DNA of 64,000 nt from Azotosporobacter soli (GCF_030542965.1 NZ_JAUAOA010000003.1:186001-250000); one strand, 5' to 3'. Shown: positions 1 through 8,772, counted from the first letter of the stretch. Notes: generated from the sequence alone by a model not told the origin. Numbers and translations: made by a program.

Positions 1-529
1 TCGTGTCCAGTTGTTCGCGCGATACCGCGCCGACTTCGTACAGCGTCTTGTAGCGTTCATAGCCCGCCACGGCACGCAGATAGTCCGCTTTCGCGCGATC
101 AAGATTAGCATAGAACGTCGCCTGCGTCGTGAGCGCATCGGAGCTTGCCTGCTGATACGCCGCCTGATTCTGCTGGATTGCGATCTCCGCATCGCCGGTA
201 TCTTGAATAATCAAAACTTGTCCGGCTTCCACCCGTTGTCCAAGCAACGCCTGAACCGAAACGACCTTGCCCTGGTATTTCGCGGCAATGTCGATCTGCG
301 CTTCCGGCACCGTTTGGCCGGTCAGGGAAATGCGTTTGAGTAAATTCGTGTGGCCGACCGCCATTACGTCTACCGTCGTCTGCTGTTTTCCGTTCTGCTG
401 CGGTTTGGCCGCCGACTGAATGCGCTGCGCGATCGTCAAACCGCCGCACAGCAGTACGACAACGGCGCAGATCGCCGTCAGCTTGAGCCGCTTCTTATTT
501 TGCAAAAGATGTAATAATTTCGCTTTCAT
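1..529 (-). CDS. HlyD/RND-type efflux periplasmic adaptor (N-terminal part)
   Basis: Membrane-fusion (adaptor) subunit of a tripartite or ABC-type exporter; the gene runs off the left edge, leaving 176 codons. The reading frame starts at an ATG (529) preceded by GAGGAG. A basic N-terminus is followed by one membrane segment (about residues 14-33). A biotinyl/lipoyl-like half follows, with the usual pattern of inhibition-free beta strands ending in 'GQRVEAGQVL'. An Ala/Gln-rich alpha-helical hairpin then begins, and the segment 'YERYKTLYEVGAVS' is typical of RND adaptors. The missing part should hold the second lipoyl half and the beta-barrel; the inner-membrane pump should lie to the left of the window. 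Substrate cannot be told. Confidence 0.85.
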   Translation of the reverse strand, partial: MKAKLLHLLQNKKRLKLTAICAVVVLLCGGLTIAQRIQSAAKPQQNGKQQTTVDVMAVGHTNLLKRISLTGQTVPEAQIDIAAKYQGKVVSVQALLGQRVEAGQVLIIQDTGDAEIAIQQNQAAYQQASSDALTTQATFYANLDRAKADYLRAVAGYERYKTLYEVGAVSREQLDT

Positions 530-647
530 TTGCCAGCACTCCTCTTTCAGCTACGTACAGCACTCTTATATTATGTCTATAGAATAACAAAAAAATATCC
601 AGATTCGGTTAAGATATGATTGTCATTTCATTCAGATTGAATGTTAA

Positions 648-687
648 AAATGGACTGGCCGGGCTCTTTTGCCCGGCAGTCCATTTT
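648..687 (-). terminator. Intrinsic terminator after the diguanylate cyclase
   Basis: A GC-rich hairpin (TGGACTGCCGGGC arm against GCCCGGCCAGTCCA) is flanked by A and T runs and touches the stop codon of the upstream minus-strand gene. The A run on the other side could make it bidirectional. Confidence 0.85.
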
Positions 688-2355
688 TTAGCCTAATTTT
701 TCTCTTAAAGTGATCACATTCTCTGCGCAGACCCGGTTCCGCCCGCCTTCTTTTGCCGCATAGAGCGCTTCGTCGGCGCGTTTGGCGAACCGTTCCGGCG
801 TATCGCCGCCTTGCCAGCGACTGACGCCGAAACTGCAAGTGACCGGAGACACTTCCGCCGCAAAGCGCCTTACCGTGGCGATGCGTAGTTGCTCGGCAAG
901 TTCGATCGCGCCGGCCAGGTTCAGTCCTTTGCAGAGCACCGCGAATTCCTCGCCGCCCAGGCGCGCCACGATTCCTCTACTGCCGACGATTCCAAGCATC
1001 ACTTCCGACAAGGCGATCAAGACCCGATCGCCTACGTCATGGCCGAACGAATCGTTGATGCGTTTAAAATAGTCTACGTCCAAAAAGATCAGCGACGTTT
1101 CCTCGCCTTCACTTTGGCAGACCTGTTCCATCGCCTGATTGAACTTAGATCGGTTGTAAAGCCCGGTCAACGGATCGGTCACCGCCAGCCTTGTCACAAC
1201 TTTGACGCGTTCCACCAGCTTCCGGTTCACTTCCTGCAATTTTTGCCGTTCTGCAATCCGTCGGCTGAACATCGCCATCAAGACGAAGGCGAGGCTAATG
1301 CCGCCCAAATGAGTGGTGTGATGGTGCCACGGCACCAAATGCCACTGCAGGCCCGCCATATCATAGGCAACGAGAATCGGCAATATCATCAGGCCGCGCA
1401 ACAGCCAGTGCGCTTCGTTATTGCCCTGCCGCATCGCCAACACCAGGCTGGTCATCCAAAACACGATCCCAGCCAGCGTCAAAAGCAGGTAATAATCAAG
1501 CGCATCGCGCAGCATTCCCGGCTGGAAACATTCGCCGACCGCTACCGCGAGTGCATAGAGCGCCAGCAGCAAACGACAAAACTTAATCCAATAACGGCAG
1601 CTTGGCTCGACATAGTCCTGCATCATCGAACCGAAAACAATCGGCATCGCATACGTGCATGCGAGGATCAGATACATCCAAAGCGGCGGATCATTCCAGA
1701 GAAAGACGCTGAACGGACTTTCACCAACCGCCCACAATCCAAGCAACGAAAAAAACAGCGCCGTGCGCAGATAGATTGATTCTCTGACCAACAGCCAAGA
1801 GGTCAGCATCATCAGCATCATGATCACGCCGATACCGGCCGATAACAGATAGTCGATATGATTGCGGATCAAGCGCGCATAAAGTTCGCGCTCCGGTGCA
1901 ACCTGAAGATCCGACAGGATCAATCGGTTGCGCGGAAAATTATTATAGACCCGTAACAGCACTTCACGTCCTCCGGCCGATCGCGGCAAGTCGATCATGT
2001 GCCAGGTAGAGCCGAGCAAATCGCTCTTCGGCAAGAGATTGCCGTAACGATAAATCTCCTTGCCTCCCAGATACGCTTCCACTTCATGATCCCGCGTACT
2101 AAAGAAGAGGTCATATTCAGCCTCGCCCAACTGCGGAATCGGTATCTTCAGCCAATAATATTCGCTTTCGATGCGTATTGGCGTTTTGATGTCATAGTTT
2201 TGCCAAACCGTATCCGTCTGCCATTCGCCGCGCTCGTTTTTCCACAAGTCGCCCGAATGGATCTGCCAACTTCCGGCCGCCTGAGCGGATACAGCTGCAA
2301 GCAGCAGACAAAAGAACAGCAAGCCGTTCACTGCATGCCTTGCACCTTTTTTCAC
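688..2355 (-). CDS. Membrane diguanylate cyclase (7TMR-DISM + GGEEF)
   Basis: Predicted to make c-di-GMP from two GTP at the inner membrane in response to an extracytoplasmic signal. The 555-residue protein starts at a GTG (in-frame TGA just before it, GGGGGTGG upstream). It has a signal peptide ending near 'SAQAA', an exported beta-rich domain (about 30-165), seven hydrophobic segments (about 170-370) typical of 7TMR-DISM receptors, a short coiled linker, and a GGDEF domain starting at 'DPLTGLYNR'. The active site reads GGEEF near residue 465, compatible with activity. The inhibitory RxxD site upstream of it is absent ('GSRG' at that place), so product inhibition through the I-site is not expected. 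No ligand can be named. Confidence 0.9.
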   Translation of the reverse strand: MKKGARHAVNGLLFFCLLLAAVSAQAAGSWQIHSGDLWKNERGEWQTDTVWQNYDIKTPIRIESEYYWLKIPIPQLGEAEYDLFFSTRDHEVEAYLGGKEIYRYGNLLPKSDLLGSTWHMIDLPRSAGGREVLLRVYNNFPRNRLILSDLQVAPERELYARLIRNHIDYLLSAGIGVIMMLMMLTSWLLVRESIYLRTALFFSLLGLWAVGESPFSVFLWNDPPLWMYLILACTYAMPIVFGSMMQDYVEPSCRYWIKFCRLLLALYALAVAVGECFQPGMLRDALDYYLLLTLAGIVFWMTSLVLAMRQGNNEAHWLLRGLMILPILVAYDMAGLQWHLVPWHHHTTHLGGISLAFVLMAMFSRRIAERQKLQEVNRKLVERVKVVTRLAVTDPLTGLYNRSKFNQAMEQVCQSEGEETSLIFLDVDYFKRINDSFGHDVGDRVLIALSEVMLGIVGSRGIVARLGGEEFAVLCKGLNLAGAIELAEQLRIATVRRFAAEVSPVTCSFGVSRWQGGDTPERFAKRADEALYAAKEGGRNRVCAENVITLREKLG

Positions 2356-2445
2356 TCATCCACCCCCGTTTCGCACTTATCACTCTACAAACTTACACAT
2401 CCAGGCCACGTTCGTCAATCTTATTTAACTTTTAAAAGCTAAAGA

Positions 2446-2497
2446 AAGAGGCTGCCGCAAAAGTGGAATTTATCCATCCACTTTGCAACAGCCTCTT
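2446..2497 (-). terminator. Terminator of the GNAT/HD/glycosyltransferase operon
   Basis: Long imperfect inverted repeat with outer arms AAGAGGCTG / CAGCCTCTT and inner arm AGTGGA / TCCACT, located 13 bp past the stop of the tandem-GNAT gene, followed on the minus strand by a T-rich stretch. Confidence 0.75.
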
Positions 2498-2509
2498 GGC
2501 GCGCATTTG

Positions 2510-3382
2510 CTATTCTTTCACCATCCACCATTGGCGGACGTAGACGTTAAAGCCGTTCTCCGTCAACAGTTTCCCCATGCTGGTGCGTTCGCCGCCGGAA
2601 AAATTCAGCGCCAATAAGCGCGGCGCTCCCGCGCCGTCAGCCAATGTACGCAGCAGCAGACTACGCAAGATTTGCGTTTTCCGGTCATGCCCCGGCAACG
2701 CCTGACACTGGTATACATTCAAGGCCTGCAAACAACCTTGCCTGTCCCATTGTCGCCGATACAACGCGTAGCCGACCAATTGTCCGTCTTCTTCCGCCAA
2801 CCAGATTTCTGCGTCCTTGATATGCGACCAATGGCTCTGCCAGGGAAGTTCTTCGTCGTACCAGGAGAGAATCGCCAAATCGCGCGGCGATCCGCGCCGC
2901 AACGTGATGCCGCTCGGCAACGCCTGTGCATCGCTTTGCCAAGGCGTCTTGCGCTCCCAGCAGATCAGCTCCGCCCGCCGTTCATAACCGACAGCCTGGT
3001 ATAATTTGAACGCCCGTTCATTTTCCTGAATCACTTCCAGCGTAGCGCGGGCCACGCCTTCGTCTTCATAAATCTGCAGCGCTTCCAAAAGCAGTTTGCG
3101 CCCCACGCCCTGACTGCGCCAGGAAGGCAGAACCGCAGTACCGCCATTCCAAGCGGTCTTGCAACCTGCGATTTCCTCAATTCCATTGAGCAGCAAGCCG
3201 GCTCCTTCGTTCTTGCTGAGCGCGACCAGAGAATGATCCGGCGATAAATGCTCTCCCGATAAGCGGTCGACAAAAGCTGCCGTACTGAGTCGAATCGGCA
3301 CGAAATAATCCTGAAAACCATGGTTCCACGCTTGTACCGCCACCTGCAGGCTGCAGTCGCTTAACCGCTGTAACTTCAACAT
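2510..3382 (-). CDS. Tandem-domain GNAT N-acetyltransferase
   Basis: 290-residue protein predicted to transfer an acyl group from acetyl-CoA; the acceptor is unknown. The start at 3382 is set by AGGAGG nine bases upstream; a longer frame to 3547 overlaps the upstream gene and has no ribosome site. The N-terminal GNAT fold carries the acetyl-CoA loop 'RSQGVGRKLL' (about 117-126) and 'NERAFKLYQAVGY', the usual beta4-alpha4 end. The second half ('LVGYALYRR', about 210) resembles a second, more diverged GNAT fold. It is the last gene of a likely operon with the HD protein and the glycosyltransferase. Confidence 0.8.
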   Translation of the reverse strand: MLKLQRLSDCSLQVAVQAWNHGFQDYFVPIRLSTAAFVDRLSGEHLSPDHSLVALSKNEGAGLLLNGIEEIAGCKTAWNGGTAVLPSWRSQGVGRKLLLEALQIYEDEGVARATLEVIQENERAFKLYQAVGYERRAELICWERKTPWQSDAQALPSGITLRRGSPRDLAILSWYDEELPWQSHWSHIKDAEIWLAEEDGQLVGYALYRRQWDRQGCLQALNVYQCQALPGHDRKTQILRSLLLRTLADGAGAPRLLALNFSGGERTSMGKLLTENGFNVYVRQWWMVKE

Positions 3383-3410
3383 TGTTTCCAGCCTCCTTCT
3401 CTCTGCTTCT

Positions 3411-4601
3411 TTACTGGAAGTAATCGAACATCTGACCGAAATCAATTCCGGCAATGCTGCGATTCTGATAGAGCCGGTACAGTTTTTCCGAGCCGTCGCG
3501 CAAATGGCGCGAGGTAATGCCATGCGCCATCGAAAGTCGCGCCTCAATATAGGCGGCGAGATGGTCGCAGCCTTTCAATAGTTGGCCGTCGATCGGCGAA
3601 AATTCATCGCGATTATAGAGCTGATCCACCTCTTCCCCTTTTACCTTTTCGACAACGCCGTCGCGCTGAATCTTGTTGGCGAATTCGTCTTCGATGAAGT
3701 AAAGCAGCTGCGCATGCCATGCGACCGGCAGGAGCGGCAGCACCTTTTCCTGAATTTGCCGGTTTTCTATCTCCTTGATCAATTCTTCCAACCCGGCAAC
3801 CGAACGCTTGACCGGCGATACGATGTCGCGCGTCAGCACTTCCGGCAAGTCATGAAACAGTCCCGCAAAGAAGTTGTTGCACAGCCGTTGATCGCAGGCG
3901 CCGATTTCCACCGACAGCAGATAGGCAAGCATCGCAACAACCAGCATATGCCCCATCACCGAAGTTTCCGGCACGCGCGGCGATTGCGCCCAGCGCTGCT
4001 GAAAACGAAGTTGTCCGACCAAGTTGATGAAATGGTTTGTTTTTTTCCCCAGACCTGCTTTGCGTACGCCGAGCAAGTCATAATATTCTTCAATCTCATT
4101 TTCAATGCGCGCCTTCGTTTCTTCCAGGCCGAAGATGTTCGCGTTCAAATTATGGATGATCTGAAATTCCCAATCGGTCGCCAAATAGTGCGCCGCCTTC
4201 AATAGTTTCTTTTCCTGGCGGCAATACTGCGGATCATCAAAATACGTTTTGAATTTACTGCTGAATTCTTCACCCAGGCATTCGAGCTGCGGCTGCAGTT
4301 GTTCCATGATCCATTCGTTCAAACGCGCGCCGTGCCTTGCCATCAGTTCGTGCGCCACCGACGGTTTGATGTCGGTCAGGACGATGCGATGAAAAAACTC
4401 GAAGATGCCGCCTTCGATCAAGCCGCGCCAATCGACCGGCATTTGCCGTTCCTCTTCTTCGAACTTGGCCAGCATATAGGCAATGATCATCTTGTGTCCC
4501 TGTTTGTCCATTTCGGTAAAGCCTTTGGGCCGAATATGATCGTTCCAGCGCTGCATATGCGCGCTTTCATAGATCAGCTCTAGTAATGGTTTTCTCAGCA
4601 T
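3411..4601 (-). CDS. HD-domain phosphohydrolase (YfbR-like)
   Basis: Soluble 396-residue metal-dependent hydrolase of the HD superfamily, closest in motif style to YfbR/5'-deoxynucleotidase-type HD proteins. The metal ligands are visible as His in 'VMGHMLVVA' and the pair in 'GLFHDLPEVLTRD', the latter with the extra acidic residue of this branch. The rest is helical with no membrane segment. I place the start at 4601, with GAGGGGAG about ten bases upstream. An upstream ATG at 4679 would add 26 residues of low-complexity Lys/Asp sequence and lacks a well-placed ribosome site. It sits between a glycosyltransferase and a GNAT gene. The substrate is unknown; nucleotide hydrolysis is a family-level guess. 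Confidence 0.75.
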   Translation of the reverse strand: MLRKPLLELIYESAHMQRWNDHIRPKGFTEMDKQGHKMIIAYMLAKFEEEERQMPVDWRGLIEGGIFEFFHRIVLTDIKPSVAHELMARHGARLNEWIMEQLQPQLECLGEEFSSKFKTYFDDPQYCRQEKKLLKAAHYLATDWEFQIIHNLNANIFGLEETKARIENEIEEYYDLLGVRKAGLGKKTNHFINLVGQLRFQQRWAQSPRVPETSVMGHMLVVAMLAYLLSVEIGACDQRLCNNFFAGLFHDLPEVLTRDIVSPVKRSVAGLEELIKEIENRQIQEKVLPLLPVAWHAQLLYFIEDEFANKIQRDGVVEKVKGEEVDQLYNRDEFSPIDGQLLKGCDHLAAYIEARLSMAHGITSRHLRDGSEKLYRLYQNRSIAGIDFGQMFDYFQ

Positions 4602-4682
4602 GCCGCCTGTTCTCCCCTCTATCGCATCGCAGTTCTTCTTATCTTTCTTGTTCGCTGTTCTCCCGTCTATCCCTGCCATATT

Positions 4683-5783
4683 TTACAAAACTATCTCCAA
4701 TCCTTTTCTTTTCGCCTTAGCGTAAGCCAATAAGCGCAGCGCGACCATGCGCACTTCGTTGCTGCGTACGCGCTGCGCGCCTTCGTCGAGCAGCGCAAGA
4801 AGCGGCTCCAGCCACGTTTGCGGCAGACCGCACTGCGGATCGGCGACAAATTGCCTGACCTTGGTCTCCTGGCAGATGCTGCGCCAGATCGCTTCTTCCT
4901 CGACCCAGCCATTACTCGACCTTAATACCAGGAGCGGTTTACCGGCGATCAGCGCCTCGCTGACCGTCGACCAGCCGCATTTTGTCACGACAGCGTCGCA
5001 GGCAGCCAGATAATGTTGCGTATCGAGCGCTTCTTGCGGCACGGGAAATACATTCGCCAGATCCGGCACACGGATGCCGCGCGTATACAAAAAATCGACG
5101 TCAGCCGGAAGCGGCATACCTTCGAGTTCGAGCGCACCGCCAATGCTCAGGAAAAGCAAAGGACGACCTGGCCGTTTATATTTTTTACGCAATTCTCGAA
5201 TCCGTTCTTCACACAGCGGTCGGCAGATCAAACCAACTTCGCGCCTTACTCCAATCGGACTGGCTGCGCCGGTAGAAAGCGCATATTCAAGTTGCAGCGT
5301 GGCCTTCTCATATTGCTCGCGCAGCGGCAGCAACTCTTTCTCCGAACAAAAGCCGCGACATATCTCATACCAGGTGAAATTTGAAAGCGCAATTCCTGCT
5401 CTGCCGATTTTCGCAGCTACGCTGAACGCTTCAGGGACGATGTCGGAAACAACCAGATCATACTTCTGATCGACGTCTGCGATTTCTCTTGCCGCCGAAT
5501 CCGTCAGAGCGGCGACCCAGTTCAACGTTTCCCGGCGCGTCGCCTCTATGTTCACCGCCCAGGCTGCCTGATCAAAGACGATGGAAAAACTCGAAGTGAA
5601 TAAGCGCCACTCGATGCGTGAAGCATAAGCCTGCAGATAGCTCTCAGCAAAACGCTGATGCTGCGCCTGCCCCTTCAGCACGACCTGCAGCGTCTGATCC
5701 TCTTTCAGCATCGCTTCCAATACGGCGAGCGAACGGGTCAGGTGACCAAAGCCAAATGGCGATATATAATAGAGTAGTTTCAT
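4683..5783 (-). CDS. GT-B fold glycosyltransferase (MurG/UGT-like)
   Basis: 366-residue protein with the two-domain layout of GT-B enzymes. The N-terminus 'YYISPFGFGHLTRSL' is the glycine-rich loop plus His/Arg seen in MurG- and UGT-like transferases. The C-terminal half contains 'LFLSIGGALELEG' and 'VTKCGWSTVSEALIAGKPLL', the nucleotide-sugar binding loop and alpha/beta/alpha motif. No signal peptide or membrane anchor is present, so it probably acts at the cytoplasmic face on a cell-surface or lipid acceptor. It is the first gene of the set with the HD and GNAT genes. Neither donor sugar nor acceptor can be read from the sequence. Confidence 0.7.
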   Translation of the reverse strand: MKLLYYISPFGFGHLTRSLAVLEAMLKEDQTLQVVLKGQAQHQRFAESYLQAYASRIEWRLFTSSFSIVFDQAAWAVNIEATRRETLNWVAALTDSAAREIADVDQKYDLVVSDIVPEAFSVAAKIGRAGIALSNFTWYEICRGFCSEKELLPLREQYEKATLQLEYALSTGAASPIGVRREVGLICRPLCEERIRELRKKYKRPGRPLLFLSIGGALELEGMPLPADVDFLYTRGIRVPDLANVFPVPQEALDTQHYLAACDAVVTKCGWSTVSEALIAGKPLLVLRSSNGWVEEEAIWRSICQETKVRQFVADPQCGLPQTWLEPLLALLDEGAQRVRSNEVRMVALRLLAYAKAKRKGLEIVL

Positions 5784-6009
5784 TCTTCTGCTCTTTCCTT
5801 TCTCCGGGCATGCAAAACTGCTCCGCTTCGTTGTTTAGTTTAGATTCGTCATTTTAGGCGCTCTTCCTGCCCGAGTCAAGCTTACGGATTGCCCGGATTG
5901 CCATTCGATGATAGAGTATAGATAGATACGTCACCCGGTATTGCCCGGGAAATATACGGACCGGCTCAGGCGCACCTGCAGTCCGAGTCTGACAGCGGAG
6001 GTCAGCACT

Positions 6010-6762
6010 ATGGTACATTCTCTTGAAATTTCCGAATCGCACGCTTCAACCTGCCTGAACAAAGCAAGACAGGCCTTTCGTCTGCATCAGCGCGAAACCG
6101 CCTGCCATTGGTATACGGAAGCAGACCTGCACCGTCGGCCCGATGCCACATTGCAGGATTTGGCCGATTTTCTCGTTGTAGCCACCGAGTACCGGCCCGA
6201 TTTGGCCCGTAAAATAGCGCGCCTGCTTCTGACGCAAGACCAACCCCTGCCCGCCGTTTATGTCCAGGATATTTTTTGCTGCGCTTTGTTCCTGCCCGAC
6301 CCAGAGCTCGAGGAGCTGGCCATCGAACACGTCTTGGCCGGCCCTTTAACGCCGCACCTTTGTCTGCGCGTTGCCGATATGTACTTCGACTATTCCTCCA
6401 ACCGGCGCGAACAGGCCAAAGCGCTCCTTTGGGTCAACCGGGCCGCGACGGCCGAACCGCTCGACTTCAACGACTGGGCAGCTAAGACGCATGCTCTCTA
6501 CGTATTGGTCGAAGACAATGAGCGTGCCGCGCAGGTCATTCTTTCCTGTGCAGAAAAGACCATCGCTTTGGCCAGTCAGGCTCCCGCCATCGACCCGACC
6601 GCGCTCGACGATTTGCTGGAAGCCTTCGACTACATCACCGCCGGACCGGCACTCGCCAAAAAATTATACGAACAAGTCCTGCTCAACGAGAAACTTCCTT
6701 TGCCGGACAAGCATCGCATCCGCCAGGATCAAAAAGAAATCATTCAGGAGTTCGATTTATGA
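6010..6762 (+). CDS. Unknown helical protein, TPR-like
   Basis: I do not recognise a named family. The 250-residue protein starts at 6010, eight bases after GGAGGT; a frame from 5941 exists but lacks a ribosome site. The sequence is almost wholly alpha-helical, Ala/Leu-rich, and has recurring helix pairs with small residues at contact positions (for example 'NKARQAFRLHQRETACHWYTE' spread over about 14-35), resembling tetratricopeptide solenoids that bind other proteins. No signal peptide, membrane segment or catalytic motif is visible. It is transcribed alone, away from the glycosyltransferase operon, and is followed by a fold-back repeat. Confidence 0.7.
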   Translation: MVHSLEISESHASTCLNKARQAFRLHQRETACHWYTEADLHRRPDATLQDLADFLVVATEYRPDLARKIARLLLTQDQPLPAVYVQDIFCCALFLPDPELEELAIEHVLAGPLTPHLCLRVADMYFDYSSNRREQAKALLWVNRAATAEPLDFNDWAAKTHALYVLVEDNERAAQVILSCAEKTIALASQAPAIDPTALDDLLEAFDYITAGPALAKKLYEQVLLNEKLPLPDKHRIRQDQKEIIQEFDL

Positions 6763-6775
6763 CGCACCTTTCATA

Positions 6776-6936
6776 CTGTCGACAAAACGAAATCAAGTGG
6801 GATGTTTTTTACACGAAGAGTTGAAGAAGCGAAGCGGGCCGATAGTATCGGCCCGCTTCGCTTCTTCGTGTTATCGTTTCCTTTAATCCTTCTATTCACT
6901 CCTGTTATCGTATGCTGTTTTTTCAATTGTCAGCAC
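6776..6936. repeat. Fold-back (MITE-like) repeat, copy 1
   Basis: 161-bp element. Both ends, the outer 20-60 bp on each side, recur in opposite orientation at 28603-28800 with few differences. The tips carry short inverted repeats (GTCGACAA at the left, TTGTCRRC at the right). The core is a perfect 22-bp palindrome with a one-base centre (6823-6867). The element lies between two convergent genes. No transposase gene is present; the short open frame through it looks accidental because differences between copies mostly change the codons. Confidence 0.75.
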
Positions 6937-6944
6937 GCTGAAAA

Positions 6945-6976
6945 AAAAGACGTTTGCATATTTTGCAAACGTCGCT
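6945..6976 (-). terminator. Terminator of the 55-residue gene
   Basis: Hairpin GACGTTTGCA...TGCAAACGTC directly after the stop codon, followed on the minus strand by eight Ts. It abuts the right end of the fold-back repeat. Confidence 0.85.
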
Positions 6977-6981
6977 TATTT

Positions 6982-7149
6982 TTAATTGCACTCTTCCAGT
7001 TTCATTTCGATTTCGCCGCGTAAATTGCGGCAGATGACCAAGCGTTGGTCTTTGGCGATCGTTTCCGGTTTAATGTCAAAATGAATGCGATTTGTGGCCG
7101 TATCCCAAATCATGGGGCGTCCTGCCATCATCGTCTCTATATTGTTCAT
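6982..7149 (-). CDS. 55-residue protein of unknown function
   Basis: Small gene not matching any family I know. ATG at 7149 is preceded by AGGGGGCGAG and the frame ends in TAA, followed at once by a strong terminator, so it has a complete gene architecture. The product is mixed beta/alpha with a basic middle and an acidic tail; it reads 'MIWDTATNRIHFDIKP' near residues 13-28 and ends 'EMKLEECN'. There are two Cys (40 and 54) and no hydrophobic segment. It lies alone between the fold-back repeat and the divergent isochorismatase gene. Confidence 0.6.
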   Translation of the reverse strand: MNNIETMMAGRPMIWDTATNRIHFDIKPETIAKDQRLVICRNLRGEIEMKLEECN

Positions 7150-7320
7150 CGTCTCGCCCCCTGTTATAAAGAATGTATTGTCATTTTCCCATATTTTAGC
7201 GGCGCATTCAATTGCCCTAAGTCCTGTTGCTCTAGTCCGCCAGTCCTATTTCTTACAAAGAAAAAGTTTGAAAACCTTTTGGGGCGTCGTGGCCTTGTCG
7301 CCTCTGGCTCTCTTTCCTTC

Positions 7321-7349
7321 AAGACAGTCGCCTTCGGATATGATATAGT
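7321..7349 (+). promoter_or_regulatory. Probable sigma-A promoter of the isochorismatase gene
   Basis: -35 AAGACA, 17-bp spacer, -10 TATAGT, about 60 bp before the start codon. Moderate match only. Confidence 0.45.
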
Positions 7350-7410
7350 AAAAATAACCCCTTCTGCCGTAAGTGAATGGCGAAGGACATTACAACTAAG
7401 AGGTGATACC

Positions 7411-7908
7411 ATGAAAGCAGCCTTGTTGGTTATCGATCTGCAAAAAGCTTTTTTCCTGCACAGTCCCGAAACCGCGCACTCCTTGAATCAGGCGATCGTG
7501 GTGACCAATGCCGCAATTGAGTTGTTCCGGCAAAAGAATCTCCCTGTCATCTGCATTCAGCATATCAATCCGGCCAGCGGCGTGACGCCGGACAGCGAAG
7601 GCTTCGCTTTGCCGGAACATTTAAATGTGCAGCCCGAAGATCTTCACATCCACAAAACCTACGGCAACGCCTTCAATAAGACTACGCTGCTTGAAGAACT
7701 GCGCCGGCAAAATATCGACACCCTGATCCTGACCGGCTACTGCGCGGAATATTGCGTCCTTTCGACGTACCGCGGCGCGCTTGATCTGGACTTGGCGCCG
7801 ATCTTACTGCGCGGCGCGATCGCCAGCCGTGCACCGCAAAACATTCCGTTCGTGGAAAACGTCAACGACATCATTTCGCTCGGCGCATTGAAGCACCTGC
7901 TGCGCTAA
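7411..7908 (+). CDS. Isochorismatase-like cysteine hydrolase
   Basis: 165-residue alpha/beta hydrolase of the isochorismatase/nicotinamidase superfamily. Triad residues are visible: Asp9 in 'LLVIDLQKAF', Lys in 'IHKTYGNAF' (about residue 87), and Cys in 'GYCAEYCVLST' (about 118), the second Cys of that motif being the likely nucleophile. The start at 7411 follows AAGAGGTGATACC. Length is normal for a soluble amidase. The substrate is undecided: pyrazinamide/nicotinamide, N-carbamoyl compounds and other amides are all possible. It is a single-gene unit converging on the PhzF gene, with which it shares a terminator. Confidence 0.85.
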   Translation: MKAALLVIDLQKAFFLHSPETAHSLNQAIVVTNAAIELFRQKNLPVICIQHINPASGVTPDSEGFALPEHLNVQPEDLHIHKTYGNAFNKTTLLEELRRQNIDTLILTGYCAEYCVLSTYRGALDLDLAPILLRGAIASRAPQNIPFVENVNDIISLGALKHLLR

Positions 7909-7921
7909 ACGGAATAAAATG

Positions 7922-7974
7922 AAGAGCTGTCTCAATAACGGCGTTTTAATCGCCTGCTTGAGACAGCTTTTTTA
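7922..7974. terminator. Bidirectional terminator between isochorismatase and PhzF genes
   Basis: AGCTGTCTCAA / TTGAGACAGCT arms with a T run on the plus strand and an A/T-rich flank on the other side. It lies between convergent stop codons. Confidence 0.8.
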
Positions 7975-8772
7975 TTGATCTAAGGCCAGATAAAGTTTTC
8001 CGTGCAAATACGTCACAGCTTCGCCCTCAAGCGCCACTTGTCCGTTTAGCATTTCGCAAGATAGCTCGCCGCCCCGTTCGGAGAGCTGGCGGGCACGCAG
8101 TTTCCTCAACCCCAATCGCTTCGCCCAGTACGGTGCCAGGCTGCAATGCGCAGAGCCGGTCACCGGATCTTCCGGCACGCTACAATTCGTCGCGAAGTAA
8201 CGCGACACGAAATCCACGTCGTTTCCCTCTCCCGCTGCGGTCACGATGATGCCCGGCGCATCAATCCGGTTGAGGCGCTGAAAGTCGGGCTGCAGAGCGC
8301 GCACGGCCGCTTCGTTTTCCAAAACCAAGAGGTATTCTTTCGCCTTATACACCGCAAACGGCAGCGCAATACCCAGCGCCTCCGCGAGCCCCGCCGGCAG
8401 CGCGCATACGTCCGGCTCGCGCAAAGGAAGAAGCATGCGCAATCGCTCGCCGGATCTTGTCACGCTCAGCACGCCGCTTAACGTCTTGAAACGAAGCGTC
8501 GTTTCCTGCACCTTTTTGTGGCGAAACAGGACATGGGCAGCTGCCAGCGTCGCATGGCCGCATAGGTCGATTTCCTCTTCCGGCGTGAACCAGCGCAGGC
8601 GGTAACCGTCTCGCTCCGTTAGCACAAACGCAGTTTCGGCCAGATTGTTTTCGCTTGCGATTTTCTGCATGATTCGCTCCGGCAATGCTTCTTCCAACAG
8701 ACATATCGCCGCCGGATTCCCCTGAAAGAGGCGGCTGGCAAAGGCATCCACCTGAAAGATCTCCACTTCCAT
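7972..8772 (-). CDS. PhzF-family isomerase
   Basis: 266-residue member of the PhzF/diaminopimelate-epimerase-fold family. It shows the N-terminal 'VDAFASRLFQGNPAA', the catalytic Glu in 'ENNLAETAFV' (about 47), the motif 'DLCGHATLAAAHVL' (about 72-85) and the C-terminal half's 'DPVTGSAHCSLAPYW'. These are the two pseudo-symmetrical active-site loops of the family. It starts 14 bp after the RyR/AAA gene ends, so the two are probably co-transcribed. PhzF itself isomerises a phenazine precursor, but no phenazine genes are here; most bacterial homologs have no known substrate. Confidence 0.9.
   Translation of the reverse strand: MEVEIFQVDAFASRLFQGNPAAICLLEEALPERIMQKIASENNLAETAFVLTERDGYRLRWFTPEEEIDLCGHATLAAAHVLFRHKKVQETTLRFKTLSGVLSVTRSGERLRMLLPLREPDVCALPAGLAEALGIALPFAVYKAKEYLLVLENEAAVRALQPDFQRLNRIDAPGIIVTAAGEGNDVDFVSRYFATNCSVPEDPVTGSAHCSLAPYWAKRLGLRKLRARQLSERGGELSCEMLNGQVALEGEAVTYLHGKLYLALDQ

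Noticed and set aside
889-1779. A 296-codon plus-strand frame opposite the diguanylate cyclase
   Set aside because: Gln/His/Arg-rich composition, no start signals, entirely inside a convincing minus-strand gene.
6802-7023. Short peptide frame shared by both copies of the fold-back repeat
   Set aside because: The similarity follows from DNA identity of the repeat; differences between copies change amino acids freely and neither frame has a ribosome site.
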